Assembly (NCBI GenBank): GCA_019114205.1
Contig: DXFY01000014.1
Span: forward strand, 1 to 64,000
From: Candidatus Tidjanibacter gallistercoris
GTDB taxonomy: Bacteria; Bacteroidota; Bacteroidia; Bacteroidales; Rikenellaceae
DNA length: 64,000 nucleotides
Direction of reading: 5' to 3'
This document shows positions 24,051-33,529 of the stretch, piece after piece. A model generated the notes under the pieces. It did not search any database and was not told where the DNA came from. It saw only the letters and a program-made list of their open reading frames with translations. Positions within the stretch are counted from its first letter, which is position 1. Every line of letters begins with the position of its first letter. The translations under genes were made by a program, and so were the position numbers.

Positions 24051-25100
24051 ATGAAAATCAGACTTTTGTGTGCGGCGCTCCTTGCAGGGGCGTTGGCTGC
24101 GGCCTTCTCGCCGAAGGTCGGTGCGTGTACGAGGGTGGTATATGTCGGGCCGGACGGTACGGTGCTTACCGCCCGTTCGATGGACTGGAAAGAGGACAGC
24201 CGGACGAATTTGTGGATATTTCCGCGCGGCATGGAGCGCAGCGGTGCGGCGGGCAACAACCCCCTGAGGTGGACTTCGCGTTACGGCAGCGTGGTGGCTT
24301 CGGCCTACGATATTTGCAGTACCGACGGGATGAACGAAGCAGGGCTCGTCGCCAACCTGCTGTGGCTCGCCGAGTCGGCGTACCCGGAATGGGACGGTAC
24401 TTCACCCGGTCTGTCGATAGCCGCCTGGGTGCAGTACCTGCTCGATACCTGCGGTACGGTGGACGAGGCGGTCGCCGCAATGGAGAGCGGCCGGTTCGAT
24501 GTGGTGTCCGGGCGGATGCCCGACGGTTCGCGTATGGCGACGCTGCATCTTTCCGTTTCGGATGCGTCGGGCGACAGTGCCATATTCGAGTACATCGACG
24601 GGAAGCTGACCGTGCACCACAGTCCGGAGTACCGCGTGATGACCAACTCGCCCGTATTCGACCGGCAGTTGGCGCTGGACGATTACTGGCAGAACATAGG
24701 CGGATTGACGTTCCTGCCGGGCACGAACAGGGCTGCCGACCGCTTCGTGCGGGCCTCGTTCTATGTGGGGGCCCTTCCTCAGACGCCGGACACGCGGCAG
24801 GCGGTCGCGGGGATTTTCAGCGTGATACGCAACGTTTCCGTTCCGCTCGGCATCAGCATTCCCGACCAGCCCAATATATCCTCGACGCGCTGGCGTACGG
24901 TTTCCGACCAGAAAAATCGGGTGTATTATTTCGAATCGACGCTTTATCCCAACATTTTTTGGGTGGATATGGACAAGGTGGATTTTGCGGAAGGGGCTCC
25001 GGTCAGGATGCTCGACCTGGTGAGCGGCAGAACCTATGCCGGCGATACCGCTCCGCTGTTCGTTCAGGCCGAACCTTTCGAGTTTCAGCAGGCGGACTGA
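24051..25100 (+). CDS. Exported choloylglycine-hydrolase-family (linear amide C-N) hydrolase
   Basis: A 349-residue Ntn-hydrolase of the bile salt hydrolase/penicillin V acylase family. A signal peptide (MKIRLLCAALLAGALAAAFSPKVGA) ends right before Cys26, so cleavage would expose the catalytic N-terminal Cys (CTRVVY). Other family positions are present: the Arg/Asp of ARSMDW, the TDGMNEAGL strand (about 90), the Asn of MTNSPVF (about 198), and the Arg of SSTRWRTVSDQKN. It acts in the periplasm on a linear amide; conjugated bile salts are a plausible substrate in a gut Bacteroidales, but penicillin V or N-acyl amides cannot be excluded. A strong terminator follows at 25130. Confidence 0.9.
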   Translation: MKIRLLCAALLAGALAAAFSPKVGACTRVVYVGPDGTVLTARSMDWKEDSRTNLWIFPRGMERSGAAGNNPLRWTSRYGSVVASAYDICSTDGMNEAGLVANLLWLAESAYPEWDGTSPGLSIAAWVQYLLDTCGTVDEAVAAMESGRFDVVSGRMPDGSRMATLHLSVSDASGDSAIFEYIDGKLTVHHSPEYRVMTNSPVFDRQLALDDYWQNIGGLTFLPGTNRAADRFVRASFYVGALPQTPDTRQAVAGIFSVIRNVSVPLGISIPDQPNISSTRWRTVSDQKNRVYYFESTLYPNIFWVDMDKVDFAEGAPVRMLDLVSGRTYAGDTAPLFVQAEPFEFQQAD

Positions 25101-25129
25101 AACGGACGGAACCGGATACCGGAAATGGA

Positions 25130-25156
25130 AGCACCCTGCAGCGGGGTGCTTTTTTG
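25130..25156 (+). terminator. Rho-independent terminator of the Ntn-hydrolase gene
   Basis: AGCACCC (25130-25136) pairs with GGGTGCT (25144-25150), followed by a run of T. It is 30 bases after the stop codon. Confidence 0.93.
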
Positions 25157-25361
25157 TATATCATAATAGGTGTACTCTTGTTTTTACTACGATATCCAAA
25201 TTGAGTTTATAATTATTAAAAATTTTTAATAGAGTTAAATGTGTTGTTTGTAAGTTAGTTGTGTTGCAAAATCGGTCGATTGTGCGTCTGTATTGGTATG
25301 ATATGTAAAATATAGGCATATCGCCCTGCGTTATTTATTTGACAATTAACGAGGATTTATC

Positions 25362-27941
25362 ATGAAACTCAAACAGACGAAAGCACTCGAAAACGCCCTT
25401 GCACGCGGCATGCTCGCCGCGCAGCGGGCCGGTGGCGGCAATCCTGTCGACAGAGCGTTCCTTTTCCTGCTTGAAGAAGGTAATTGTCACGCAGCCCACA
25501 TCCTGGGCAAATTCATCAAAAGTTGGGAATCGTACCAGATAAGGGTGAGGATTGAGAAGGATTTGGAAAGCGCGGCGCAGGAAAACATCGCGGCCGACAA
25601 GAAGATATACGACAACCTGATGGCGTCGCTGCGGAAGGTGTGCGCCGAATTCGGACAGGACGGCGGCGAACCCGTGGTGCATACGGGCCATTTCCTGCTG
25701 TATTTGCTTCGGAGCAGGAAGTTCGTCTCCTCGCGTGTACTGAGCATGTACGATATTCCGCGCAATCTGGTGACGGATATGTTGGAAGACCTTCCTTCCG
25801 ACGAGGATTACTACGTGGAGATGAATGCCTTGCGCAATATTCATATTTTGAAGATAGACCCGAAGAACGCGGAGCGTGCAGCAGGGACCGGGCGCGGGGA
25901 GAACGAAACGTACCGCGATGCGGAAGATACCGGCGCGGAGACGGCGCCTGCCCGGAAAGGGGCGCGGAAAGGGCTGGAAAAATATGCGGCCGACCTGACC
26001 CGTGCGGCTGCCGACGGAGGCATAGACCCGGTCATCGGACGCGACAGGGAAATCGACCGGCTCATACAGATACTCGGCCGGCGCAAGAAGAACAATCCGA
26101 TACTTATCGGCGAGGCGGGCGTGGGCAAGAGCGCCATTGTCGAAGGGCTCGCGTTGCGCATCGTGTCGCACGACGTGCCGCCGTCGCTCTACGGCAAGCG
26201 CGTCTTTTCGCTCGACGTGGCTTCGCTCGTGGCCGGTACCAAGTACCGGGGGCAGTTCGAAGAGCGTATCGGGGAGTTCCTGGACGAACTGAAAAAGCGC
26301 AAGGATGTCATCCTGTTCATCGATGAAATCCATACCATCGTGGGGGCCGGTGCCATTCAGGGCGGACTCGATACGGCCAATATCCTCAAACCGGCGCTCG
26401 CCCGCGGGGAACTCCGCTGCATCGGGGCCACCACGCTGGACGAATACCGGGAGAGCATCGAGAACGACGGGGCACTTGAGCGTAGGTTTCAGAAAATACT
26501 CGTGGAACCGACCTCGCGGGAAGATACCCTGAAGATACTCTACCGTATCCGGGAGCGTTACGAACAGCACCATCACGTGCGCTATTCGGACGAGGCGCTG
26601 GCGGCCTGTGTGGAACTGACCGACAGGTATGTTTCCGACCGTCATTTTCCCGACAAGGCCATCGACGTGCTTGACGAGGCAGGTTCCCGTGCGCGGCTTT
26701 CCGCCCCGCGCGAGCCGGAGGCCGTCGCCGAGCTCGAAGAGGCCCTGCGTGCGGCTGGCGAGGAGAAGCGTGCGGCGTCGAAAGATATGAATTACGAGGC
26801 GGCGGCCAAAGCCCGGATACGGGAGATAGCGATTGCCGACAAGATAACGGAAATCAGAGCGGACTGGCAGCGCGAAGTACGGATGAATCCCGGTCCGGTG
26901 GGGCCGGAGCACATTCGGGAAGTCGTGAGCGCCATGACGGGAATACCGGTACGGGAAATTTCCGGAGACGAAAAGGCGCGGCTCAGGGAATTGTATTCCC
27001 ATCTTTCCTCGCTGGTCATCGGACAGGATGCGGCCATAGGGAAGGTGACGAAGGCGATACAGCGTTCGAGGGCCGGATTGAAGGACCCCGGCAGGCCCAT
27101 CGGCGTGTTCCTGTTCGTGGGCCCGACGGGTGTGGGCAAGACGCTGCTGGCCAAAGAGCTTGCGCAGTGGATGTTCGGCCGGCGCGATGCGCTGGTGCGG
27201 ATTGACATGAGCGAATATTCCGAGAAGCACAACGTAAGCCGGCTCATCGGTTCGCCTCCCGGATACGTAGGGTACGGCGAGGGCGGACAACTGACCGAAG
27301 CGGTACGGCGCCAGCCTTATGCCGTGATACTCTTCGACGAGATGGAAAAGGCGCATCCGGACGTGTTCAACGTTATGCTCCAGCTCCTCGACGAAGGACA
27401 GTTGACCGACGGTCTCGGCCGCCGGGTGGATTTCCGGAATACGGTCATTATCATGACCTCCAACGCAGGGTCGCGCCGCGTCGCCTCGCGTCCGCCCGCA
27501 ATCGGGTACGGTGTGCCGGAGGCTTCCGGGGCGGAGGCGTGCGGCGTCCGGAGCGATTACCGGAGTGCGCTGGAGGAGACGTTCGCCCCGGAATTCATCA
27601 ACCGGATAGACGACATCGTGGTTTTCAATACGCTTTCTGCGGAAGACATGAAACGGATTGTGGATACGGAATTCGGCCGCATAGCGAAACGGGCTGCGGC
27701 AATGGGATATACGCTCCTTCTGTCGGACGGTGCACGTGACGAACTTGCCGCGCTCGGCGATGCGCCGCGTTACGGTGCCCGTTCACTGAAACGCATGCTG
27801 CTCGAATGGGTGGAAGAACCGCTCGCGGAAATGATTGTCGGCGAGGAGGTGACCTGCGGGGATACGGTCTCGGTGGAACTGGCCGACGGGCGCGTGTCGC
27901 TCGTGCGCAAGGCGCCGATGGAGCATCCCCACATAGCATAG
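25362..27941 (+). CDS. clpC: ATP-dependent Clp protease ATP-binding subunit (ClpC-type)
   Basis: An 859-residue HSP100 unfoldase. The order is an N-terminal substrate domain (1-~150), a variable linker, AAA-1 with GEAGVGKS (about 249) and FIDEIH (about 318), a short middle domain with the UVR-like [13 protein letters not shown] (about 470), and AAA-2 with GPTGVGKT (about 586), ILFDEMEK and [10 protein letters not shown]. The short middle domain distinguishes ClpC from ClpB. A ClpP-docking tripeptide should lie after TSNAGS; here the best match is IGY rather than IGF or VGF. The gene is preceded by a 205-base AT-rich gap that must hold its promoter. No McsA/McsB or CtsR genes are adjacent. Confidence 0.93.
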   Translation: MKLKQTKALENALARGMLAAQRAGGGNPVDRAFLFLLEEGNCHAAHILGKFIKSWESYQIRVRIEKDLESAAQENIAADKKIYDNLMASLRKVCAEFGQDGGEPVVHTGHFLLYLLRSRKFVSSRVLSMYDIPRNLVTDMLEDLPSDEDYYVEMNALRNIHILKIDPKNAERAAGTGRGENETYRDAEDTGAETAPARKGARKGLEKYAADLTRAAADGGIDPVIGRDREIDRLIQILGRRKKNNPILIGEAGVGKSAIVEGLALRIVSHDVPPSLYGKRVFSLDVASLVAGTKYRGQFEERIGEFLDELKKRKDVILFIDEIHTIVGAGAIQGGLDTANILKPALARGELRCIGATTLDEYRESIENDGALERRFQKILVEPTSREDTLKILYRIRERYEQHHHVRYSDEALAACVELTDRYVSDRHFPDKAIDVLDEAGSRARLSAPREPEAVAELEEALRAAGEEKRAASKDMNYEAAAKARIREIAIADKITEIRADWQREVRMNPGPVGPEHIREVVSAMTGIPVREISGDEKARLRELYSHLSSLVIGQDAAIGKVTKAIQRSRAGLKDPGRPIGVFLFVGPTGVGKTLLAKELAQWMFGRRDALVRIDMSEYSEKHNVSRLIGSPPGYVGYGEGGQLTEAVRRQPYAVILFDEMEKAHPDVFNVMLQLLDEGQLTDGLGRRVDFRNTVIIMTSNAGSRRVASRPPAIGYGVPEASGAEACGVRSDYRSALEETFAPEFINRIDDIVVFNTLSAEDMKRIVDTEFGRIAKRAAAMGYTLLLSDGARDELAALGDAPRYGARSLKRMLLEWVEEPLAEMIVGEEVTCGDTVSVELADGRVSLVRKAPMEHPHIA

Positions 27942-28338
27942 GGACGGCAGGAGCCGTCCGAAAGAAGGACTTCCGGCACGGGGTTTTTCCGGCTTGCGCG
28001 GTATCGCCCGAATGCATACGGGAACGGTCGGAGCCGTGTCGGAAGGGGGGAGCCTTCGGGTTTCCTCCGGTGAAAAGCGCATCCGCGACGGACCGCTTGG
28101 CTTGCTCCGGGAAACCGGAGCGGGAAACGTTTTCTCTTTTTAAATGTTAGTTTTTGTGTTTGTGGTGCGTCCCTCGGCGACGGGGGACGCATTTTTCAAA
28201 ACATGTACTATGCGTGCTTGCCTTGTTCCGCTGCGGTTGCGTGTACCGACGGCGGGGCGTCGCAGACGCGGCAATAATCGAAATATTGAAACGTTATCTA
28301 AATGAACATTGTTAATGCTTATGGAAAGGGACTGGAGA
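27942..28338. other. Gap between clpC and the TetR gene
   Basis: It holds a strong terminator at 28166-28196. The short frames on both strands from 27950 to 28150 are not gene-like. Confidence 0.6.
28166..28196 (+). terminator. Rho-independent terminator downstream of clpC
   Basis: TGCGTCCC (28166-28173) pairs with GGGACGCA (28184-28191), followed by TTTTT. Confidence 0.92.
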
Positions 28339-28926
28339 ATGAAGAACAGGCAGATTCAGGAAGAGCGAATCAAAAGCTATTTTCTGGATTCGGCCAAAAA
28401 CCTGCTCAAGGCCGAAGGGCTCAAGAGCGTGAGCGTACGCAATGTGGCGTACCATGCCGGCTATTCTTATGCTACGCTGTACAATTATTTCAAGGATATC
28501 AACGACCTGTTGTTCCGCTGCGTGGAAGATTTCTGCCGCGAGGCGGAGGAGTTCGTGTTCGAACGGACGGCTTCGGCAGCCGAAGGGAAAGAGAAGCTGC
28601 GGGCGGCAGCGAAGGCATACGTGGAATATTTCGTCGAATATCCGGGAGTGTTCGAACTCTTTTTCCTCGAACGGCTGGGCGGATTCGGAGGCGGTGTCGA
28701 AACGGCGCACCTGATAACGGGATTGCTCGGCCGCGTGTGCCGGGCGCATCTGGAAGCCTGCATCGCCGGGGGAACCTATACTCCCGCAGCGGCGGAAGCG
28801 GTCGAAGAACGGCTGCGCTATGCACTGCCGGGCATGCTGCTTCTGTATGAAAACAGACTCGCCCCCGATAACTACGGCGACTTCATGCGCAGTGTCGATG
28901 CGCAGTTGGATGCAATCATCGGCTGA
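28339..28926 (+). CDS. TetR-family transcriptional regulator
   Basis: A 195-residue protein from the ATG at 28339, which is preceded by GGAGA; ATGs at 28309 and 28321 are in frame but lack as good a site. The N-terminal HTH is typical: RIKSYFLDSAKNLLKAEGLKSVSVRNVAYHAGYSYATLYNYFKDINDLLF (about 11-60), with the recognition helix YATLYNYF. The C-terminal ligand domain is helical (YVEYFVEYPGVFELFFLERL). A MATE exporter follows on the same strand after about 310 bases with its own promoter, so this regulator may control it. The ligand is unknown. Confidence 0.9.
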   Translation: MKNRQIQEERIKSYFLDSAKNLLKAEGLKSVSVRNVAYHAGYSYATLYNYFKDINDLLFRCVEDFCREAEEFVFERTASAAEGKEKLRAAAKAYVEYFVEYPGVFELFFLERLGGFGGGVETAHLITGLLGRVCRAHLEACIAGGTYTPAAAEAVEERLRYALPGMLLLYENRLAPDNYGDFMRSVDAQLDAIIG

Positions 28927-29235
28927 CGGTTCGGAGTACAGGGACGACGGGCGCACTGCGGCATTGCAGTGCGCCCGTCGCATGTCCGGGAAAGCTGCAT
29001 CCCGTATGAGGTTGGCGCCGCCGGAAAAATTGAGTACCTTTGCCCCGCTTTTACTGCCTGTCGCCTTTCGGGATGTTTTCGGTGCTGCGTCCGGCCGGAA
29101 TGTATGCCGCTTCGACCGCCGCGAAGAGTTTTGCTGCAGTTGTTTCCTGTCGGCAATGCTCCGCGGGCTGCCCCCGGAAACGATGCGGTCGTCCGGCGGA
29201 GCGCTTCCGGCCCGTGCTCCCGGCGGGGCAGGCGC
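28927..29235. other. TetR-MATE intergenic region with promoter and long leader
   Basis: It carries the promoter at 29012-29042 and a leader of about 185 bases. I found no strong hairpin or leader peptide in it. Confidence 0.5.
29012..29042 (+). promoter_or_regulatory. Promoter of the MATE exporter gene
   Basis: TTGG (29012-29015), a 19-base spacer and TACCTTTG (29035-29042) fit the Bacteroidetes promoter, with an exact -7 box. The predicted start near 29048 gives a leader of about 185 bases. Confidence 0.6.
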
Positions 29236-30600
29236 ATGCAACTGCAATCGGAAATGGAAAAATTCAATCGTTCGGGGTATTACAGGCGGGTGTTGCAGCT
29301 CGCGTTTCCCGTTATCCTGTCGCAGGCAGGACAGATACTCGTGCAGCTGGTGGACAATGCCATGGTGGGACGGCTCGGTGCCGTACCGCTTGCGGGCGTG
29401 TCGTTCGCCAACTCGGTTTTCTTCATGCTGTTCGTGCTCGGTACGGGCATGTCGCTCGGCCTCACGCCGCTCGTCGGAGAGATGTATTCGGTGAGCAACC
29501 ACCGCAAATCGGCCGCCTTCCTTCAGAATTCGATTCTCTTCTACGGTTGCATGGGAGTCTGTATCTTCCTGCTCGCCATGGTGGTACGCTCGTTCATGGG
29601 ACGTATGGGGCAGTCGCCCGAAGTGGTGGAACAGGCCGTACCCTATTTCAGCTATGTGGCCGTTTCGGTCATCCCGTTCATGATATTCGCCGCTTTCAAG
29701 CAGTTCCTCGAAGGCATCGGAAATACCAGAGTTGCCATGGCGATTATCATTACCTCCAATGTCATCAACGTCATCTTCAACTGGCTTTTCATTTACGGCA
29801 ACTGGGGATTCCCGGAGCTGGGCGCGGCGGGAGCGGGGCTGGCTACGCTCATCTCCCGTGTTCTCACCCCCGTGCTGATTATCCTTTATTTCTACCGTCG
29901 CGACAGTTTCTTCCGGTATTTCAGACTGTTCCGCAGGGAGCATTTCTCGTGGGAGATGATACGCTCGCTCATCCGGGTGGGGGCGCCGATATCGCTCCAG
30001 ATGTTCATGGAGGGGAGCGCCTTCGCGCTGACGGGCATCATGATGGGGTGGCTCGGTACGGTGGAAATGGCGGGCAACCAGGTGGCGACGGTCATCTCCA
30101 ATTTCGCCTTCATGATTATCATCGGCATCGGCTCGGCCGTGACCATCTGCGTGAGCCACGCCTACGGCCGGCGCGACTGGTGCGAAATCCGGCGGTACGC
30201 CGGAACTGCCTACCGTCTGGGCCTCATGTGGAATGCTGTCACGGCACTGCTCTTCATCACGCTGAGGCGCTATATCCCCATGCTGTTCACTTCCGACCCC
30301 GGAGTCATCGACATGGCGGCGCACTTTCTCGTCTTCGTGGCCGTATTCCAGATTTCGGACGGACTTCAGGCCAATTCGGTCGCCATCCTGCGCGGGATAC
30401 AGGATGTGAAGAGCATCATGCGCATTTCATTCGTATCGTACATCGTTATCAGCCTTCCGGTGGGGTACCTGCTCGCTTTCAAGTCCGGCATCGGACCTTC
30501 CGGACTGTGGTTGGGGCTTATCGTCGGGCTTTCCGTCGCAGCCGTTCTTTATAACGCACGCTATCGCAGGCAGATGAAGCATCGTGTCCCGGCGGCATGA
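29236..30600 (+). CDS. MATE-family multidrug exporter
   Basis: A 454-residue membrane protein with about 12 hydrophobic helices in two related halves. The first helix reads VLQLAFPVILSQAGQILVQLVDNAMVGRLG, a strong MATE signature, and the second half begins RSLIRVGAPISLQMFMEGSAFALTGIMMGWLG. It should export cationic or aromatic compounds using a Na+ or H+ gradient. The ATG at 29236 is chosen; ATG 29254 (MEKFNRSGYY) is equally possible. The frame is open upstream to 28969, but that part crosses the predicted promoter. The preceding TetR gene is a candidate regulator. Confidence 0.93.
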   Translation: MQLQSEMEKFNRSGYYRRVLQLAFPVILSQAGQILVQLVDNAMVGRLGAVPLAGVSFANSVFFMLFVLGTGMSLGLTPLVGEMYSVSNHRKSAAFLQNSILFYGCMGVCIFLLAMVVRSFMGRMGQSPEVVEQAVPYFSYVAVSVIPFMIFAAFKQFLEGIGNTRVAMAIIITSNVINVIFNWLFIYGNWGFPELGAAGAGLATLISRVLTPVLIILYFYRRDSFFRYFRLFRREHFSWEMIRSLIRVGAPISLQMFMEGSAFALTGIMMGWLGTVEMAGNQVATVISNFAFMIIIGIGSAVTICVSHAYGRRDWCEIRRYAGTAYRLGLMWNAVTALLFITLRRYIPMLFTSDPGVIDMAAHFLVFVAVFQISDGLQANSVAILRGIQDVKSIMRISFVSYIVISLPVGYLLAFKSGIGPSGLWLGLIVGLSVAAVLYNARYRRQMKHRVPAA

Positions 30601-30678
30601 AAACGGCGATAAATCCGTATCCGGTGTGAAAATGGTCGAAAAGACGGCCTGTCCGCCCGGTTTTTACCCGTATCTTCG

Positions 30679-30686
30679 TATCTTTG
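30679..30686 (+). promoter_or_regulatory. -7 box (TATCTTTG) upstream of the RicT-like gene
   Basis: It is an exact TAnnTTTG match about 90 bases before the ATG at 30776. No convincing TTTG box is seen at the proper distance. Confidence 0.45.
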
Positions 30687-30775
30687 TAAGATATGGAAGA
30701 AGTTCCGCGAAACCATACCTCCCGTCCGCGTTGCGGCACCGGTGCGCGGTTTCTTCGCAATAAAAAGAAAATTAC

Positions 30776-32500
30776 ATGGAACTGTTTCAAGATAAGTTGG
30801 ATAAGAAAGACTGTACCCTCGACATGGGACGCGGCTGCGAATTTTGCGGCGGCGGGGACGACGACGTGTCGGCCGGCGTGTGCGGCGGGTGTTTCAAACT
30901 GCACGTCACCGACTGGCTGAAGGATTATCCCGATACCCTGCCCGGCGACATTTACGAGGTGCGCTTCAAGAATACGCGCCGCGGATATTATCAGAATGTC
31001 AATGGCCTAGCCCTGAAGGAGGGCGATATCGTGGCGGTGGAGGCCGCACCGGGGCACGACATAGGCATCGTATCCCTGTCGGGCGACATGGTGGCGCGGC
31101 AGATGCGCCGCGTCGGGTTCAATCCGCAGAACGGAGAGTTCCGGAAGATTTACCGCAAGGCCAAACCCTACGACATAGAGAAGTGGCAGGAGGCGATTGC
31201 GCTGGAGCACAGTACCATGATAAGGGCCCGTCAGATAGCCGCCGAAATGAACCTGAACATGAAGATAGGCGACGTCGAATATCAGGGCGACAAGATAAAG
31301 GCCATCTTCTACTACATCGCGGACGAACGGGTGGATTTCCGCGAACTCATCAAGGTGTTCGCGGAGGTCTTTCACATACGCGTGGAAATGAAGCAGATAG
31401 GGGCCCGTCAGGAGGCGGGGCGCATCGGGGGCATCGGTTCCTGCGGCCGCGAACTGTGCTGTGCGTCGTGGATATCGAGTTTCATGTCGGTCACTACCAA
31501 TGCGGCCCGCATGCAGGACATATCGCTCAATCCGCAGAAACTCGCAGGGCAGTGCAGCAAGCTGAAATGCTGTCTGATATACGAGTACGACGACTATATG
31601 GACGCCCGCCGCGAGTTTCCGAAGGTGTCGGAGCCGCTTCATGTGCTGGAGGGCGATTATTATTTCGTGAAGAACGATATCCTCGCCCGCACGATGAGTT
31701 TCAGCAGTGCGCCGGGCTCGATGGCCGGGCTCGTGTCGCTGCCGGTCGAGCGTGTCCGCGAAATCATGAAGCTGAATGCCAAGGGGATGAAACCGGAACG
31801 GCTCGAAGCGGAAGGGAGTTCGGTGCGTACCGAGAACGACCCAGGTTTCGTGAATGTCATCGGAGAAGACAGCATTACCCGTTTCGACAATGCCCGGAAG
31901 AAAAAGAAATCGCGCGGCGGCCGCGGTCGGGAGGAACAGCAGGGCGGTGAAGGACAGCGCCGGAAGCCGGAGGCACCGCGTGCAGCGAAGAACGGTGCGG
32001 AACCTTCGCAGGAGCGTGCTCCGCAGCAGCGTACCGCCGAAGGCACGAATGTAGAGGGTACGTCGCGCGGCGGCAACAACCGCCGTCGGGACGGTAATGG
32101 CAACGGCGGCCGCAGGCCAGGTACGGACGGCGGCCGTGACAACCGGCGGGGCGACCGTCCGGCAGCAGCGCGGCCTCAGTCGGAGCAGCAGGGCAAGAGT
32201 GCGGGCGGCGGCGAACGCCCGGCGGCAGGCGACCGTTCCCGGCAACGTCCGGAGCGCTCTCAGGGGCAGCAGCCGGAACAACAGAACAAACCTGCGGGTA
32301 ACGGCGAACGTCCGGCGGGCGGAAGTCGTTCCCAGACTCCCCGGCAGGTTCAGGAACGCAAGCAACAGGGACAGCAGGCCGCATCCCGTAAAGAGGGGCC
32401 GCGCGGGGGCAACGGACGGCAGGGCGGTTCGAACGGACAAGGACGTTCGCAGCGTCCGGTGCCGGGCGGTGGCGAAGTACCTGCTCCGAAAAAGGAGTAG
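30776..32500 (+). CDS. PSP1/RicT-like protein with a long disordered tail
   Basis: A 574-residue cytosolic protein. Residues 18-40 contain a CEFCGGG ... CGGC cysteine cluster. The PSP1 core follows (YEVRFKNTRRGYYQN, GDIVAVEAAPGHDIGIVSLSG, then DERVDFRELIKVFAEVFHIRVEMKQIGARQEA), with the conserved cysteines in GSCGRELCCASW and SKLKCCLIYE. In Bacillus the homologue YaaT/RicT belongs to a complex tied to mRNA maturation and phosphorelay. From about residue 375 to the end, the sequence is a low-complexity Arg/Gly/Gln/Pro/Asn tail of about 200 residues. The next gene is GldH-like, an arrangement common in Bacteroidales. Confidence 0.88.
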   Translation: MELFQDKLDKKDCTLDMGRGCEFCGGGDDDVSAGVCGGCFKLHVTDWLKDYPDTLPGDIYEVRFKNTRRGYYQNVNGLALKEGDIVAVEAAPGHDIGIVSLSGDMVARQMRRVGFNPQNGEFRKIYRKAKPYDIEKWQEAIALEHSTMIRARQIAAEMNLNMKIGDVEYQGDKIKAIFYYIADERVDFRELIKVFAEVFHIRVEMKQIGARQEAGRIGGIGSCGRELCCASWISSFMSVTTNAARMQDISLNPQKLAGQCSKLKCCLIYEYDDYMDARREFPKVSEPLHVLEGDYYFVKNDILARTMSFSSAPGSMAGLVSLPVERVREIMKLNAKGMKPERLEAEGSSVRTENDPGFVNVIGEDSITRFDNARKKKKSRGGRGREEQQGGEGQRRKPEAPRAAKNGAEPSQERAPQQRTAEGTNVEGTSRGGNNRRRDGNGNGGRRPGTDGGRDNRRGDRPAAARPQSEQQGKSAGGGERPAAGDRSRQRPERSQGQQPEQQNKPAGNGERPAGGSRSQTPRQVQERKQQGQQAASRKEGPRGGNGRQGGSNGQGRSQRPVPGGGEVPAPKKE

Positions 32501-33028
32501 GACTAGGGTATCGTCGGACGGCAGTTTCGGGAGGCGGATTTACGGGCCGTATCGGAAGCTGGTTCGTAGCGGTGTCCCAGCGGGCATCGGTACGCGGGGC
32601 AGGCGACGGACATACGGAGTGTGTCGGGCTTTTTTCCGCATGCAGGAACGGCGTGCGCGGCAGGGAATCCGGAGGCGGTTGTCGGTGTGTGGCATTGCAG
32701 CGCGGATGACCGGCGGAGTGGTTCGATGGGAAACCGCCGCCCGCACTGCACAACCGGGGTTTTGGGGCGTTGCATGCTGTAACGGGGACGGCAGGGGGCT
32801 GCCGAATAGCGAAGGCAAACGCGGTGCGGTTCCGACAGGCACCGTGCCGTAATCATTTTCGGTGCCTGCTGCGGGCCGGAAGAGACGGTTCTTGCCGGAA
32901 ACCGCCTGGATGAATATCCGTTCAGCACAGGGGCCTTTGTGCGGTTGCACGGGAACGAAACAAGGGGGACGGATATCGGAGAAATATCTTTTTAATTTAA
33001 TGCCCTGTGTTGGTGTTGCGTTTTAATA
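32501..33028. other. Gap between the RicT-like and GldH-like genes
   Basis: About 530 bases without a credible gene on either strand. The last 60 bases are AT-rich and probably hold the promoter of the GldH-like gene. No terminator with a T tract was identified. Confidence 0.5.
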
Positions 33029-33529
33029 ATGCGTGAATACATATTAAAATATTTTAATATATTTCAGGTTTCGGGCAGATGCCTGCCGTTCGTTGCGGCC
33101 GTATGCGGCATGCTGTCGCTGGCGGGTTGCAGCAGCGGGAGCGACAGTTTGTCTGCTGCGGTAGACCCGTGCGGCTGGAGGCAGGGCGAGGAGCGGGAAT
33201 TCGTGTTCCGGAATACGGATACCGTATCGCTGCGGGAGCTTTCGCTTTTTGTCGTATCGGGCGGCCGTCGGCCGGGAGGATGCGATTCGCTCGCGTTGGA
33301 CGTGACGGTACGGACGCCCGATTCGCTGGAGTATACCGAACGTGTAGTCGTTCCGTTTCGGCCGGATGGGGATGCGGGTGTGGCAGGCTGCCGCGTGTTC
33401 CGCTCGCATGCCGTGCTGATGCAGGAAGGGGAGTATCGTTTCGTGGTCGGACACCGGGCACAGGAACCGGTGCGCGGGCTGCGGGCCGTTGGAATAGAGC
33501 TAACGAAAACCGAAAATGGGGAAAGATAA
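33029..33529 (+). CDS. GldH-like gliding-motility-type lipoprotein
   Basis: A 166-residue lipoprotein. The N-terminal hydrophobic stretch PFVAAVCGMLSLAGC ends in a lipobox with the Cys of LAGCSSG. The mature part is a short beta-sandwich: WRQGEEREFVFRNTDTVSLRELSLFVV, then AQEPVRGLRAVGIELTK at the end, the pattern of GldH proteins. In gliding Flavobacteriia GldH is part of the type IX secretion/gliding machinery; in gut Bacteroidales its role is unclear. The position after a RicT-like gene supports the call. It overlaps trmB by 14 bases. Its unusually long N-region before the signal (about 17 residues) leaves the start codon uncertain. Confidence 0.75.
   Translation: MREYILKYFNIFQVSGRCLPFVAAVCGMLSLAGCSSGSDSLSAAVDPCGWRQGEEREFVFRNTDTVSLRELSLFVVSGGRRPGGCDSLALDVTVRTPDSLEYTERVVVPFRPDGDAGVAGCRVFRSHAVLMQEGEYRFVVGHRAQEPVRGLRAVGIELTKTENGER

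Noticed and set aside
25335-27356. A 673-codon minus-strand frame antisense to clpC
   Set aside because: It is a shadow of the ClpC gene, whose motifs are unambiguous.
28312-30324. A 670-codon minus-strand frame antisense to the TetR and MATE genes
   Set aside because: The opposite strand holds clear TetR and MATE genes; this product is His/Arg-rich without motifs.
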